A stretch of 64,000 nucleotides of DNA from Chlamydiifrater phoenicopteri (GCF_902807005.1 NZ_LR777658.1:930001-994000); one strand, 5' to 3'. Counted from the first letter of the stretch, positions 44,481 through 55,255 are shown. Notes: generated by a model from the sequence alone, not told the origin. A program made the numbers and translations.

Positions 44481-47195
44481 ATGAATTTTTCTAACATAAA
44501 ACGATCTCCAACAGTCTCTGGCTCCTACATCTTTAATATTCAATTAGATCACAAATATTCTGGATTTAATCCAAAATCACGCCTGGCCATAAACATGGAA
44601 GAAGTAAGCTCCGGGATATTTGGATTAAAAAGAATCGCCAGCATAATAGAACATCTTGATGCAGAAACCGTTAAAAATTTTTATAAGAAAAACAAACCCA
44701 TCTTTAAAAAAGATTCTTTCACAACATCTTCTACACAATCTTCTGTACCTACTCCCAAAACAGAGGAACCAGAAACAGATGATTCTCTTATAACCCAAAC
44801 TCAAATAGCTGAAATACAAGCCAAATATGCTCCAGAACTATTGACCTTACTGAAGACAAATTTTCCTAAGTTTTTAGAAGAAACTAAAGACCTTGATCTT
44901 GAGCACATGCCCGAAATAGCGGCAGCTCGCATAAAAATTGAGACCCTAAGCAGCACAAAATCTTGGACAAAAGATCTGGTCCAAGAACTTTTAACCTTAA
45001 CTTCTGTTCCGACAGAAGCTAACATGAAAGACTTCTTTGCGGAGCAAAAAGCTGAAGTCATTCAGCAATTGCAAGATGAGCTAAGGAAACAATTGGAGGA
45101 AGCAGGAATTTCAGAAGAAGAAATTTCTAAACAATTAGAACTATATAAAGATATCTTTCTTGAACAATACATACATTCACATGTGAGTCCAGCGCTTTCT
45201 ACTTACAGAAAAAATATCAGTGATCCCTTAGCCAAAATATCTAAAGAAATAGCAGAAAAAACAAAAGAATACACACCACCAGATGTTATCGACCAGAATA
45301 ATTTAGAAGAAGTTAATGCTAGAATCCTGCTTAACTCTATAGCTTCTGCCCTAGATACAGCCATTCAGAATTTTCCTGCATTAGCGACTGATCCAGAAAT
45401 CCAAACATTCCAAAAAGAACTCTGGAATTTACAAGCTTCGTCCTCTCTAACAGAAAAGTATGAAGAAATTTATAAACTTTCTAACCAACCTTCGGAAGAA
45501 CTTCTAAAGCAGTACCTACCGCCTGCAGCCGTCACCTCCTATAGAAATACTATCTCACAAACATATCAAGCTATGGTACTAAATATTAGTACTGCCAAAA
45601 GTAACGTAGAGGATCAAATAAAACTGTTAGAAAGCAGGGTTTCCATTTTCCAAACAACAAAAAGCTGCTTCAATAGCTTCATTAGCGGTCTAGTAGATTT
45701 GGTTGTTAATAGTAACCAAACTTCTAGAACTATAGCTTATGGAATGCAAGCTTATTCTGCTTTTAAGAATTTATCCCAAATACATCCCTACCTAGAAGAA
45801 GCAGAAAAAAAGATCCTAGATCCTTTTATAAAAGATGATGGATGGGATGCCAACTCAGCAAACGGCAAATCCGGAGTTCTTGGATTCTATTTAGGATCTA
45901 GCTCTGCGTCCCAAAACTGGCCACCAAAAACGATTCAATCGATGCTTTCCATCATGATCATTTACCAGGAAATGAGCGACTATTTACTACATGATGCGGT
46001 TCTGACCTCTAATATCGGAGCCTTACAAGAAACCATGAAAAAAAAGGCTCAAGAAGTCGCAACCCTTCCTTATTTTAAAGAAATTAACCAGCAATTGACA
46101 GAAATAACAACTACGGCTAATTATCTACAATCCATGTACCAGACAACCTCTGAAGGATTTTTACAGCCCAAATTCAACCTACTAGCGGACTACTTTACCA
46201 CAATCTTTTCTCACCACAATGCGAATGATGAACTTAACAAGCGTTTAAAACAATTTAACGAAGAATCTGACACATATTTAAAAAAACTACAAACAGAAAT
46301 ATCAGACCTGCAAAAAAAACTAGCAGAACTCACTCCAGATAAAGCCAAATTCTTAGAAGAACGTTGCGAATCTATAGAAACTACCATAGAATCCTATGGA
46401 ACTAATTTGGGCGCAGCCTTTTGGTCCATGGTCATGAACTCTCAACTACCTCGCCAAAAGATCCTCTTGGATCCATTAGTTAAAGAGATCAACTTTAATA
46501 ATACAGCTTCTAATTCCTTAAACTCCCTATTACAAATAACTAGCGACTTCTCTACCTCTGCTGTTTACTACAATCTTTCTTCTTATCTAATACAGAGCAA
46601 AGAAGGAGAAGATCTTTTCGCAGGAAATTACTACGAAACAGTAATTGCCAGAGCGACAGAAAGAGAAAATATTTCTAGAGATGTTGCAAGGTGCAAGCAG
46701 GCCCTAAAATTGGCAGAAGAAGTTTTGTCAAAAATCGAAAAATTTCCTGGAGTTACCGAGGCTCAAAGAGATGAGATGACGGCAACCACAGCACAATATC
46801 TATTTATGTTATCGACAACTATTACTCAGCTTATTTTTCTGGACACATTGCTAACCAGTTTAAATATTACCCCAGAGCTCCAAAAGGATGATCAAAACAA
46901 ACAAAGAGACGATTTATTTAAAATTACGGCTTCCAAAGATTGGATGCCCTCTTTAGCTTCGTTAGAAGGATTCGTAACTAATGGTTACAACGAAGTTGCT
47001 ATAACTGGAGGTCTTGGCCCCATATTTACCCAAATACAGTCTGACCAACAAAATTACACAACACAAAGCCAAACCCAGCAATTGAATCTCCAAAATCAGA
47101 TGACCGGTATCCAACAAGAATGGACGGTTGTTTCTTCTGCCCTTCAGGTTTGGAACGCTATTATTACAGCTCTTTGTGGCCAAATTTATGAATAG
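44481..47195 (+). CDS. DUF582-family T3SS effector candidate C (divergent copy)
   Basis: ATG 44481 (MNFSNIKRSPTVSGSYIFNI) is preferred to an upstream TTG; it gives 904 residues. The C-terminus repeats the family pattern in altered form (TQQLNLQNQMTGIQQEWTVV, then SDQQNYTTQSQTQQ), with strand-rich LSSYLIQSKEGEDLFAGNYY in the place of FASYIGQKP of its neighbours. The N-terminal half has coiled coils (QQLQDELRKQLEEAGISEEE). It is the most diverged of the three and lies on the opposite strand. No Sec signal or membrane segment. Confidence 0.8.
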   Translation: MNFSNIKRSPTVSGSYIFNIQLDHKYSGFNPKSRLAINMEEVSSGIFGLKRIASIIEHLDAETVKNFYKKNKPIFKKDSFTTSSTQSSVPTPKTEEPETDDSLITQTQIAEIQAKYAPELLTLLKTNFPKFLEETKDLDLEHMPEIAAARIKIETLSSTKSWTKDLVQELLTLTSVPTEANMKDFFAEQKAEVIQQLQDELRKQLEEAGISEEEISKQLELYKDIFLEQYIHSHVSPALSTYRKNISDPLAKISKEIAEKTKEYTPPDVIDQNNLEEVNARILLNSIASALDTAIQNFPALATDPEIQTFQKELWNLQASSSLTEKYEEIYKLSNQPSEELLKQYLPPAAVTSYRNTISQTYQAMVLNISTAKSNVEDQIKLLESRVSIFQTTKSCFNSFISGLVDLVVNSNQTSRTIAYGMQAYSAFKNLSQIHPYLEEAEKKILDPFIKDDGWDANSANGKSGVLGFYLGSSSASQNWPPKTIQSMLSIMIIYQEMSDYLLHDAVLTSNIGALQETMKKKAQEVATLPYFKEINQQLTEITTTANYLQSMYQTTSEGFLQPKFNLLADYFTTIFSHHNANDELNKRLKQFNEESDTYLKKLQTEISDLQKKLAELTPDKAKFLEERCESIETTIESYGTNLGAAFWSMVMNSQLPRQKILLDPLVKEINFNNTASNSLNSLLQITSDFSTSAVYYNLSSYLIQSKEGEDLFAGNYYETVIARATERENISRDVARCKQALKLAEEVLSKIEKFPGVTEAQRDEMTATTAQYLFMLSTTITQLIFLDTLLTSLNITPELQKDDQNKQRDDLFKITASKDWMPSLASLEGFVTNGYNEVAITGGLGPIFTQIQSDQQNYTTQSQTQQLNLQNQMTGIQQEWTVVSSALQVWNAIITALCGQIYE

Positions 47196-47233
47196 AGGCA
47201 AGTAAAGCCGCTTTACAACAAGAACCTGAAAGT

Positions 47234-47264
47234 AAAAAAAGACCTCTTAAAAGAGGTCTTTTTT
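47234..47264. terminator. Bidirectional hairpin terminator
   Basis: AAAAAAGACCTCTT pairs with AAGAGGTCTTTTTT around AA. It lies between the convergent ends of the DUF582 copy C and TaiP-like genes and has T-runs on both strands. Confidence 0.88.
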
Positions 47265-47306
47265 CTTAGTCAGAAAGCCGCTAACAATAAACTCTTCCAG
47301 CCAATA

Positions 47307-49286
47307 CTACTTTGGAACTATAAACGAAGCTACGTTAACTAAGAACTGCTGGACAAACATGGGTTGAGATTTGAATTGATTCATACTCTTTTCAAGATCT
47401 TGTTTTGTTCCTTCAACAAAGTCTTCAGTCAAACCTTGGATGAACTTCTGCGCTCCTTCTTTAGGTAGCTGCATATGAGGATACTCATACTTAGGTGCTT
47501 TGGAAACCTCTGCAGTTAGTTTTTGCTTTATCTCTTCTAAGTTCGCATTAGGATTCTCTTTAATCATTTGGGCCAAACTTTCATAAGCACTCAAAGCTCC
47601 AAATAATGTTCCCGCATTCTCGGTGTATGCCAGCATATCCCTTGTCATACGACTGTTCGAGTCTTCTGAACGACTCAAAGCTTGCTCAGCATTTCTCCTA
47701 GCGTTATCATCTAGAAGAGGTCTTTCAAGAGCTCTTGATGCCGCAGAATCTATCAACTGACGCGTTTCAGAAGACGTGCTAGCATAACTCTCATTCAACC
47801 TAGAAAAGGAATCATAGCCAGAAGATAGCGACGAGGGACTTGATGAAATGGCCGACACTCCAGCAACACCTGCTCCTATCTGAGCAGCTTGAACGGGAGA
47901 AACGCCTCCCATAGCAGCAGCAGCTTGAGCTATGGCACCCATAGCAGCAGCCTGAGCTTCTGCTGTTGCAGATTTCGCCACAGCCGCCTTCATTGCATCG
48001 ATAGCGCCACTTTTATCCAACGCAGAAAAAGCAGGATCTTTCGTAGCTTTGTTTTCTGCCTCATTTAACTTATCTATAACACCGCGTAAAGTAGGCTGAA
48101 CATCTGGATTATCTTCATGGAATAAGTCTATCATTTTTCTAAACCCGTCCATGATAATCGAGGCTGTTTGGCTATCTGCAGCGTCTAATAAAAACCCAAC
48201 CCTTTTTTCTCCCACACTGCTGGCTTTATTTTGGGTGCTTCCAGCACCACCTCCAGAGCCGCCAGTGACAATTCCGGATGTGATCTCATCATATTGATTT
48301 TGAAGCTCTTCCAGGCTAGACAGCACTCCGTTTATTCTATTAAGAGCGTCCAGAACAGCAGGAGATTTATCCCCACCATCTATAATTGTTTGTACTTGGT
48401 CTTTTAACTTCTCCACAGCTTCTATGCTAGAACTTATCTTACTTGGAGAAGCATTCGCTTGCGTTTCTCTCAAAATAGTCTCTGCTTCCTCCACAGCATC
48501 AGCTGCTGCTTGTATATTTTTAGAAGACTCAACTACTCTAGATGCCGCGGAATCTACTCTGCTTTTATCCTGAGATAAGATAGGTGGTTGGTTTGAGCTA
48601 AAGTCTGCCATTGCTTCGGCTTTCTTCATAATCTCTGCAGCTGCTGCAGAATTTAATGAAGCATCTACTACAGCATTATTAGCCACATCTATAGTAGTTG
48701 CTGTTTGAACTTGTCCTATAAGTGCCTCTGTTTTGGTTGCAAGCTCATCCATTTTGGTGATGTAGCCCATCATTTCTTGTATTGTCGACTGTCTGGCTTC
48801 TAGCTCTTCTAACTTGTCATTCATGGACCCATCTGTAATTTGAGTGGCTAAATTTTTAGCCTCATCTACTAAAGCTTCTATGCTAGACGCTTTATTCTGA
48901 GCTTCTTCTAAGGTTGAGGCGTTTTTAAAACCATTAAAATCAGATATTGCTGCGTTGTATTTTTCTTCAAATTGAGCTTTAGCTTCTTCTTCCGTTAGCT
49001 CTCTAACACTTCCAGTCCCAGTAGTTTCCGCCAACACGCTAGGAGCTGTTTTCTGCGCTCCCCCAGAAGCAACGGACAACTTATCCAACAAAGAACTTAA
49101 TGCTGATCGAGCTCCGGAAATACGGCTTAACGTATCAAAAGCTCCGGAAGTGACTTCTTCGGTGTTTCCTGATGGAGAAGATTTTCCTACTCCTGCAAGG
49201 CTTTGATTTTGAGCTTCAGAGAGATTGGATAAATCAGGGCCCAAGATAGGTTCTGGTTCATCGGAAGGACTAATAGGATTAACCAT
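47307..49286 (-). CDS. TaiP-like T3SS effector (CT622 type, '76 kDa homologue')
   Basis: The 659-residue hydrophilic protein starts with a Ser/Pro-rich unstructured region (MVNPISPSDEPEPILGPDLS). Long Ala/Glu/Lys-rich coiled coils follow, then a Gly/Ala-rich stretch (AQAAAMGAIAQAAAAMGG) and a helical C-terminal domain ending in FLVNVASFIVPK. This matches the CT622/CHLPN 76 kDa family; CT622 is reported as TaiP, an effector binding host ATG16L1. No Sec signal is present, consistent with T3SS. The position between DUF582 genes and the CT623-type gene is the usual one. Confidence 0.85.
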   Translation of the reverse strand: MVNPISPSDEPEPILGPDLSNLSEAQNQSLAGVGKSSPSGNTEEVTSGAFDTLSRISGARSALSSLLDKLSVASGGAQKTAPSVLAETTGTGSVRELTEEEAKAQFEEKYNAAISDFNGFKNASTLEEAQNKASSIEALVDEAKNLATQITDGSMNDKLEELEARQSTIQEMMGYITKMDELATKTEALIGQVQTATTIDVANNAVVDASLNSAAAAEIMKKAEAMADFSSNQPPILSQDKSRVDSAASRVVESSKNIQAAADAVEEAETILRETQANASPSKISSSIEAVEKLKDQVQTIIDGGDKSPAVLDALNRINGVLSSLEELQNQYDEITSGIVTGGSGGGAGSTQNKASSVGEKRVGFLLDAADSQTASIIMDGFRKMIDLFHEDNPDVQPTLRGVIDKLNEAENKATKDPAFSALDKSGAIDAMKAAVAKSATAEAQAAAMGAIAQAAAAMGGVSPVQAAQIGAGVAGVSAISSSPSSLSSGYDSFSRLNESYASTSSETRQLIDSAASRALERPLLDDNARRNAEQALSRSEDSNSRMTRDMLAYTENAGTLFGALSAYESLAQMIKENPNANLEEIKQKLTAEVSKAPKYEYPHMQLPKEGAQKFIQGLTEDFVEGTKQDLEKSMNQFKSQPMFVQQFLVNVASFIVPK

Positions 49287-49382
49287 AGGAAAACACCAAA
49301 AAATAGTAATTCTTTTTCTCTATTTTATTACAAACAAAGAAAAAATTATCCTATTAATAAAACCGAATAAATTAAAAAAGAA

Positions 49383-49405
49383 AAGGCCCTTTTAAAGGGC
49401 CTTTA
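49383..49405 (-). terminator. Rho-independent terminator after the CT623-type gene
   Basis: AAGGCCCTTT/AAAGGGCCTT forms a strong stem. On the - strand it is followed by TTCTTTTTTA. It lies 14 bases after the stop codon of the gene at 49419-50726. Confidence 0.85.
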
Positions 49406-49418
49406 TAAAGAAAAGAAA

Positions 49419-50726
49419 TTAGAAGGCGGAAATTAAACCTACATCAAACTTCCTATACGTGAAATCTGTTCCCAGCTTATTGTTTTCCGGCCTGGAATAA
49501 GCGCCATAAGCTCTGAAAGATAAGGAGTTTGTGAGCCCAAAAGTAAACAAGCCTGAAACACCTTTGTAGTTAGTAAACCCATTAGCATCTTTAGGCTCAT
49601 AGTTTCCTGCTATAGCTTGAGCAAACCAATACTTGAGACTGTTTCCTCTACCTATTCCAGACACGTCTATTTCCGGAACCGCCAAAGCTTCAACGACTTC
49701 GTAACGAACAGTAACAGACCAATCTCCTGCTTGACGCAAAGAACCTAAAGTTCCTCCGACAAACCAAGCAAAATTTTCTTTTTTATTTAGTGTTGTTTCA
49801 GTAGCTTTTGCTAAATAGTTTGTTAAGACTGCTCCATAAAGATATATAGACTTTCGCTTCTTTTTTCCCCAAGGCAACGAGGATCTATTTCCTAGGAGGA
49901 ACTGACCGACAAGATACTCATATTTCTGAGGTAAAGCCGAAGGTTTCGCCGAACTCTTTGGAAAAGAATCACTAAACGTTTCAGGCTTAAAGGAATTCCA
50001 ATCAATAATGCTATACTTCATCAAGAAATTTGCAGGAAGATTACTCAAAATACCTTCTGCTACCCAAGCATAATGCTTTGTAGCCATATTCACTACAAAT
50101 GGTCCTCCATGAATAATAACATTCCATGGTAAAGCTTTTGCAATTCGTCTAGAGCAGTATACGTGCACTCCGTCAAATTGACTGGAAAATTGCACTTCGG
50201 ATTCAAACATATCCCCCAATCCAGATCTTCCGATCTCAATGAAAAAATCCGACTTAGTTGCAGGATTTCTAAACAAACGATAACCAATAAAGGCCCTATC
50301 TATGTCGACACCTGCTGCCGTATTCTCTCCGCCAGCAACCGCTGCCCAACGCATTTTGGATGACATCCAATTATTTTCTGCTTGGTAGCTAACATACATG
50401 TTAAATTCGCTACGATAACGATTGATAGGTAAAGGCGTTTTTGTATCTACAAATGTGTCTTCCTCTTTTTTCAAATCTTCTCTAGCATATATCCAACGAG
50501 CTCGAACGTCGCCAGCTAATCTTAAGACACCTCCCCGACCTCTAGTTTCTACATAGCCTCGCTTGGTCATGTATTCCTGAACATCGCTCCAAGAAACCGC
50601 TGCACTATCTTTTGTTTTTCTTGAAGCTGTTGTAAACTGATCAGAAGCAAGGGCCGAAAAAGAACTTCCTAGAAGACTACTTCCAAGAAGAAAGCATAAA
50701 AAGTTTTTCCTCATAACTCTCCACAA
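49419..50726 (-). CDS. Outer membrane beta-barrel protein, CT623 type
   Basis: The 435-residue product has a Sec signal peptide (FLCFLLGSSLLGSSFSALA, cleavage near residue 27) and then amphipathic strands rich in aromatics. It ends in KFDVGLISAF, a C-terminal Phe typical of BamA-inserted barrels. The length and position between the TaiP-like gene and murJ match CT623. The function of this family is unknown; it is porin-like in appearance. Two hydrophobic start codons (MWRVMRKN) are possible. Confidence 0.85.
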   Translation of the reverse strand: MWRVMRKNFLCFLLGSSLLGSSFSALASDQFTTASRKTKDSAAVSWSDVQEYMTKRGYVETRGRGGVLRLAGDVRARWIYAREDLKKEEDTFVDTKTPLPINRYRSEFNMYVSYQAENNWMSSKMRWAAVAGGENTAAGVDIDRAFIGYRLFRNPATKSDFFIEIGRSGLGDMFESEVQFSSQFDGVHVYCSRRIAKALPWNVIIHGGPFVVNMATKHYAWVAEGILSNLPANFLMKYSIIDWNSFKPETFSDSFPKSSAKPSALPQKYEYLVGQFLLGNRSSLPWGKKKRKSIYLYGAVLTNYLAKATETTLNKKENFAWFVGGTLGSLRQAGDWSVTVRYEVVEALAVPEIDVSGIGRGNSLKYWFAQAIAGNYEPKDANGFTNYKGVSGLFTFGLTNSLSFRAYGAYSRPENNKLGTDFTYRKFDVGLISAF

Positions 50727-50869
50727 ATAGGTATTTATCTATCAAGACGCCGTAAGCGATACAGGACAGTCTTTTCGCAAAGAGGTTCTTGCAACAACCC
50801 AAAAGTCAATGGAGGAAAAGTCTTAAAAAATGACGAAAGAGCGGCTGACCAAGGAAAGAAAAGGATTTC

Positions 50870-52513
50870 CTAACTTTCCTGCTCTTCTACCAATTGCTCA
50901 TTTCGCCGCAAAACCCCTCCCTGACCTCTCCAGTAATCGAAAGAAGTCAAATTGAGAAGATCCTCAGTCCCGAAGAGTTTGGCAAATATAAACAAAAAAG
51001 CCAAGAAAATGCCGCTTTCAGAACAAAAAGCAAAGCACTGAGAGTATACTGCGGAAATAGAAAAAGCTTCTTTGGACGTTAATGAGTGAACCCAAATCAC
51101 ATTTGTGGTATGGGTAAGGAAGTTTATTCCTACAGTCACTAAGGCTGCTACTAATGTAGTAAAAAGCACTTTAAGCGCTCTAGAGAACGTTGCAGAAAGT
51201 ATCCCCTTGTATGCGTCAAGTCTTTTCCCGGAGTACGTCCATAAAAGATATAACTGCACCCAAGAAACTATGGAAGTAGCCAAGGACACCCCATACACAT
51301 TGTGGAAGAAATTCCCAAAGAAAAAGCTTAAACAAATATTGGATAGAGCTGTAACCACACCTATAAGCAGCGGTACGGTATATTTCCTATCAGCGTAAAA
51401 CAGCACAGAAACCAGCGCGCTTAATGCCATAGGAATAATGCTTCCTCCGTATCCCCAAAGAACTTTGACTATTGCCTGCACAGCATCTTTGGAAAACTGT
51501 CCGTGTTCATACAACATCCTAACCCCAGGCAAGGCTAATAAAAACAGCCCTGTAGTCATGATGATCATTACTGATATAGTCAAGTTAAGAGCAAAGGAAA
51601 GAAGCTCGGAGCCTTTTTCATCATCTTTTTTCTGCACACAGCGTGAAATTGCTGGTAACAAAACAGTAAACACGCCCAAACCAAAAAGATGGATAGGCAG
51701 TTGCTGTATACGTGCTGCATACCAAAGATATAAAGGACCTATAGGATTGATATATTTTGCAATGAACATATCGCTCATTGTGTTGATTTGAAAGACTGCG
51801 CTATTTAGTAGACCTAACGACAAAGGTGCTAGCACTTTCTTAATGCTATCGATTTTTTGTGGTCTTGTTTTCCATTGAGATAAAAACTTTTGCACTCCAG
51901 GAACCGTCACAAACCATTCTAAGACAAAGCCACAAGTGATGATTATAGCAATTCGAATGATCCCTACTCTAGGCGGCACATTACGATTAATGATTACAGA
52001 GGCGATCCAAAGTAAATTTACAAGGGAAGGAGCCAGCCCAACGCCAAGAAATTTTTTCTCACAATGAAGTAGGGCTGCGTTCACGGTATAGAACAAAAGG
52101 AATATCCCTGCAGGCAACATAATCATCGTTAGCAAAAGAACATCCGAAGAATAATTAAGTGCTCGATATCGGTGAAACAATCCAACTTCTATTAAAAGTG
52201 TGAAGGAAACAGAAAAACTGACAAAAAACTTGAAGAACCTTCGAAAGAAGAAGGCTGCTCTGTTGGGATCTTGAGACCTTAAATATTCGAAATATGGAAT
52301 AAAAGCGGTTCCTAGGACGTTTCCTCCTAAAACTTTTCTGAGCATGAAAATCATTCGAAAAGAGATCCAGAAAGTGGCCACTAAGGGATCTGCTCCAAAA
52401 TACGTTGCCATAACTATTTCTCTTGCCATTCCTGTAACTCTACTAAACAAAGTTCCGGAAAGGACATTAAAAACAGCTCCTGCTACAGACTTTTGCCCAT
52501 CTTTCTTATTCAT
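50870..52513 (-). CDS. murJ: Lipid II flippase MurJ (MviN)
   Basis: The 547-residue polytopic protein of the MOP superfamily has about 14 membrane segments. The N-terminus SGTLFSRVTGMAREIVMATY and the NAALLHCEKKFLGVGLAPSL region fit MurJ. It flips lipid II for the septal peptidoglycan that chlamydiae still make. A good AAGGAGA site precedes the ATG. It is divergent from nfo, 54 bases away. This is the CT624 type. Confidence 0.94.
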   Translation of the reverse strand: MNKKDGQKSVAGAVFNVLSGTLFSRVTGMAREIVMATYFGADPLVATFWISFRMIFMLRKVLGGNVLGTAFIPYFEYLRSQDPNRAAFFFRRFFKFFVSFSVSFTLLIEVGLFHRYRALNYSSDVLLLTMIMLPAGIFLLFYTVNAALLHCEKKFLGVGLAPSLVNLLWIASVIINRNVPPRVGIIRIAIIITCGFVLEWFVTVPGVQKFLSQWKTRPQKIDSIKKVLAPLSLGLLNSAVFQINTMSDMFIAKYINPIGPLYLWYAARIQQLPIHLFGLGVFTVLLPAISRCVQKKDDEKGSELLSFALNLTISVMIIMTTGLFLLALPGVRMLYEHGQFSKDAVQAIVKVLWGYGGSIIPMALSALVSVLFYADRKYTVPLLIGVVTALSNICLSFFFGNFFHNVYGVSLATSIVSWVQLYLLWTYSGKRLDAYKGILSATFSRALKVLFTTLVAALVTVGINFLTHTTNVIWVHSLTSKEAFSISAVYSQCFAFCSESGIFLAFLFIFAKLFGTEDLLNLTSFDYWRGQGGVLRRNEQLVEEQES

Positions 52514-52567
52514 TAATATTTTTATCTCCTTATATACTTCGAATGAATCGCATTATTTTATTTAATC

Positions 52568-53434
52568 ATGGAAGTACTCGCACACCCAGATGAAATTCTC
52601 TTAGGAGCTCATACGTCAACAGCGGGAGGGCTGCACAACGCTCTCATAGAAGGCCAAGAAATAGGCGCGTCCACTGTTCAGTTATTCACAGCGAATCAAA
52701 GGCAATGGCGAAGAAAGCCTTTAACAAAAGAAGCCATTGCAGAATTTTACCAAGTTAAGAAGCAATCAAACTTAACCTATCTTATGAGCCACGCCAGTTA
52801 CCTAATCAACCCAGGCTCTCCAAATTGTGAGACTTTAGCAAAAAGTCGTGAATGTTTGTACCAGGAAATTCAGGACTGTGTTTCTTTAGGAATTAGTTTT
52901 GTCAATTTTCATCCGGGTGCAGCCTTAGATTCTTCTAAAGAGCAATGTCTTGACACTATTATCCAAAGTTTTCTTTTAACAGCACCTTTATTTGAGCAAT
53001 CTCCTCCTTTAATGGTTTTACTGGAAACTACGGCAGGGCAAGGTTCTTTGGTCGGCAGTTCTTTCGAAGAACTAGCCTACCTTATAGATGGACTAAAAAG
53101 CGTCATCCCTGTAGGAATTTGTCTGGACACCTGTCATATTTTTGCTGCTGGGTACGATATATCAACCTTTGAGGGGTGGGATTCCGTACTAAACCATTTT
53201 GACTCCACCATAGGTCTTTCCTATCTCCGAGCATTCCATTTAAATGACTCTGTCTTCCCTTGCGGCAAAAACAAGGACCGCCACGCTCCTCTGGGAGAAG
53301 GGTGTATAGGGCTAAAATGCTTTGAATTTTTAATGAAAAACCCAAAGACTCGGTTTATTCCTAAATACTTAGAAACCCCTGGCGGGCCAGATCTTTGGGA
53401 GAAAGAGATCCGAGTACTCAAAGGGCTTGCTTGA
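52568..53434 (+). CDS. nfo: Endonuclease IV (AP endonuclease)
   Basis: The 288-residue enzyme repairs abasic sites. [63 protein letters not shown] and [12 protein letters not shown] cover the Nfo signatures and zinc ligands (His, Glu, Asp). This is the CT625 type. It converges with rpsD. Confidence 0.96.
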   Translation: MEVLAHPDEILLGAHTSTAGGLHNALIEGQEIGASTVQLFTANQRQWRRKPLTKEAIAEFYQVKKQSNLTYLMSHASYLINPGSPNCETLAKSRECLYQEIQDCVSLGISFVNFHPGAALDSSKEQCLDTIIQSFLLTAPLFEQSPPLMVLLETTAGQGSLVGSSFEELAYLIDGLKSVIPVGICLDTCHIFAAGYDISTFEGWDSVLNHFDSTIGLSYLRAFHLNDSVFPCGKNKDRHAPLGEGCIGLKCFEFLMKNPKTRFIPKYLETPGGPDLWEKEIRVLKGLA

Positions 53435-53459
53435 TAACACCAGGCAAGCCTTCTTCTCT

Positions 53460-53490
53460 CTTAAAAAGACATAGTTAATATCTTTTTAAG
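53460..53490. terminator. Hairpin between the convergent nfo and rpsD genes
   Basis: CTTAAAAAGA (53460-53469) pairs with TCTTTTTAAG (53481-53490). It reaches into the last codons of rpsD and could end nfo transcription. Confidence 0.45.
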
Positions 53491-54115
53491 TTCTGTGAGA
53501 CAAGAACTCACAGATTAACGGAACGTTGATGGGCAAAGGAAGCTGCCCCTCCACCTGATCAGCCTCAGGAGAAGACACTAACACCCCTTTACACTTGGAC
53601 TTATCCAAGGATATGTACGAAGGCAGCGAAGACTCGTCTTTAGCTTCCAAAGCTTCGCATACCATCTTCATCCGCTTAGATTTTTCTCCCAAGGTGATCT
53701 CCATTCCGGGGCGCACAAAAAACGATCTCCTATCAACCCTCTTCCCGTTGACCAAAACATGTCCGTGAGAAACCAGCTGCTGTGCTGCAAAGATTGTCTT
53801 AGCAAATCCCATCCTGTAAACCAGGTTGTCCAACCGGCACTCGAACCTTTCTAGAAATAGCTGAGCAGTATTTCCGTTTTTCCTTTCAGCTTCTTTGAAA
53901 GCTTTGACCAACTGTCTCTCCATGACCATGCCGTAGCATGCCTTTAACTTTTGTTTTTCTTCCAGCTGAGCTCCATATTCAGACTTCTTTCTTCTTTGAG
54001 CTCCGTGCTGCCCAGGAGGGTTCGCTTTTCGCAAGAGAGGATTGCGGCTTCTACCAAAAATGTTCGCTCCGAAGCGACGAGCTATTCTGTTCTTAGGACC
54101 ACAATATCGAGCCAT
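53486..54115 (-). CDS. rpsD: 30S ribosomal protein S4
   Basis: The 209-residue protein starts [20 protein letters not shown]. Its S4 RNA-binding domain is at about 97-160 ([40 protein letters not shown]). It is a primary 16S rRNA binder. This is the CT626 type, with the usual neighbours nfo and trhO. Confidence 0.97.
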   Translation of the reverse strand: MARYCGPKNRIARRFGANIFGRSRNPLLRKANPPGQHGAQRRKKSEYGAQLEEKQKLKACYGMVMERQLVKAFKEAERKNGNTAQLFLERFECRLDNLVYRMGFAKTIFAAQQLVSHGHVLVNGKRVDRRSFFVRPGMEITLGEKSKRMKMVCEALEAKDESSLPSYISLDKSKCKGVLVSSPEADQVEGQLPLPINVPLICEFLSHRT

Positions 54116-54265
54116 TATCCACCTTAAAGTTCTTGCCGCTGGCCTGATTCGCCTGCGGCGTTCTATATCGAATGATCAAAAAATACGAGTTAGTGCATCA
54201 TTCTATTACTCGAAGGGAATTTTCTACAATGGAATTATTTTCCTCTTTCTGGTAGGGTTTTCCCC

Positions 54266-55255
54266 ATGAAAAAAGATTATTATGCTTTAGCTTATTATTT
54301 GTTTACTGAAGTAAGCGATCCTCATCTAGAAATAGCTTTACACAAGGAGCTTTTTCAGAAAATGGACGTTAGCTGTCGGATCTATATCTCGGAAGAGGGT
54401 ATTAACGGCCAGTTTAGTGGGTTTTTGCCAGATGCAGAATCTTACATGGCTTGGCTCAGGGAACGCCCGGCTTTCTCGGCAATAAAATTTAAAATTCATC
54501 ATATTAAAGAAAACATTTTCCCTCGGGTAACTGTTAAATACAGAAAAGAGTTGGTTGCTCTTGGGTGTCAGGTGGACCCCTCCAAAGGAGGTGGGCATGT
54601 TTCCCCTGCTAAATGGAAAGAAATGTTGGATGATCCGAGATTTCTGATCTTAGATGTTCGCAATAACTATGAAACTAAAATTGGGCACTTTGAGAACGCC
54701 GTTCTACCGGACATTACAACTTTTAGAGAGTTCCCTGAGTACGCAGACAGGCTTTCTAAAGAGTACGATCCGGCAACAACTCCTGTGATGATGTACTGCA
54801 CTGGGGGCATTCGCTGTGAATTGTATTCCTCTTTGCTTAAAGACAAGGGTTTCAAGGAAGTGTATCAGCTGGATGGCGGAGTCATTGCTTATGGAAATCA
54901 AATTGGCGACGACAAGTGGAAAGGAAAGCTTTTTGTTTTTGATGACCGACTTGCCGTTCCCATTGACGAAAAAGCTCCTCCTAGAGAGCCCATCGTCCAA
55001 TGTTCTTCCTGTAATAGGCCTAGCGACACCTATTATAACTGTGCAAACGTGGATTGTAATTTGCTGTTTCTAAGTTGCCCGGATTGCATTCAAAAATCCA
55101 AGGGATGTTGTAGCGAGTCTTGTCAGAAATCTCCAAGGATACGGAGCTTTGATGAAAGCAGAGGAAACAAGCCTTTTAGAAGAGCTCATCTAGAAAAAAC
55201 GAGGGCTTCTAAAAACACTTCTTCCTCCATAGATTGCTGCGGGTGTTCTGTATAG
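54266..55255 (+). CDS. trhO: tRNA uridine-34 hydroxylase TrhO (YceA), rhodanese family
   Basis: The 329-residue protein has the N-terminal YceA domain (DVSCRIYISEEGINGQFSG), then a rhodanese domain with active-site loop MYCTGGIRCELYSSLL (catalytic Cys near residue 180). The C-terminal extension is Cys-rich (CSSCNRPSDTYYNC, CNLLFLSCPDC, CCSESC), a probable zinc-binding tail. This is the CT627 type. TrhO makes ho5U34 in tRNA in other bacteria. Confidence 0.93.
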   Translation: MKKDYYALAYYLFTEVSDPHLEIALHKELFQKMDVSCRIYISEEGINGQFSGFLPDAESYMAWLRERPAFSAIKFKIHHIKENIFPRVTVKYRKELVALGCQVDPSKGGGHVSPAKWKEMLDDPRFLILDVRNNYETKIGHFENAVLPDITTFREFPEYADRLSKEYDPATTPVMMYCTGGIRCELYSSLLKDKGFKEVYQLDGGVIAYGNQIGDDKWKGKLFVFDDRLAVPIDEKAPPREPIVQCSSCNRPSDTYYNCANVDCNLLFLSCPDCIQKSKGCCSESCQKSPRIRSFDESRGNKPFRRAHLEKTRASKNTSSSIDCCGCSV

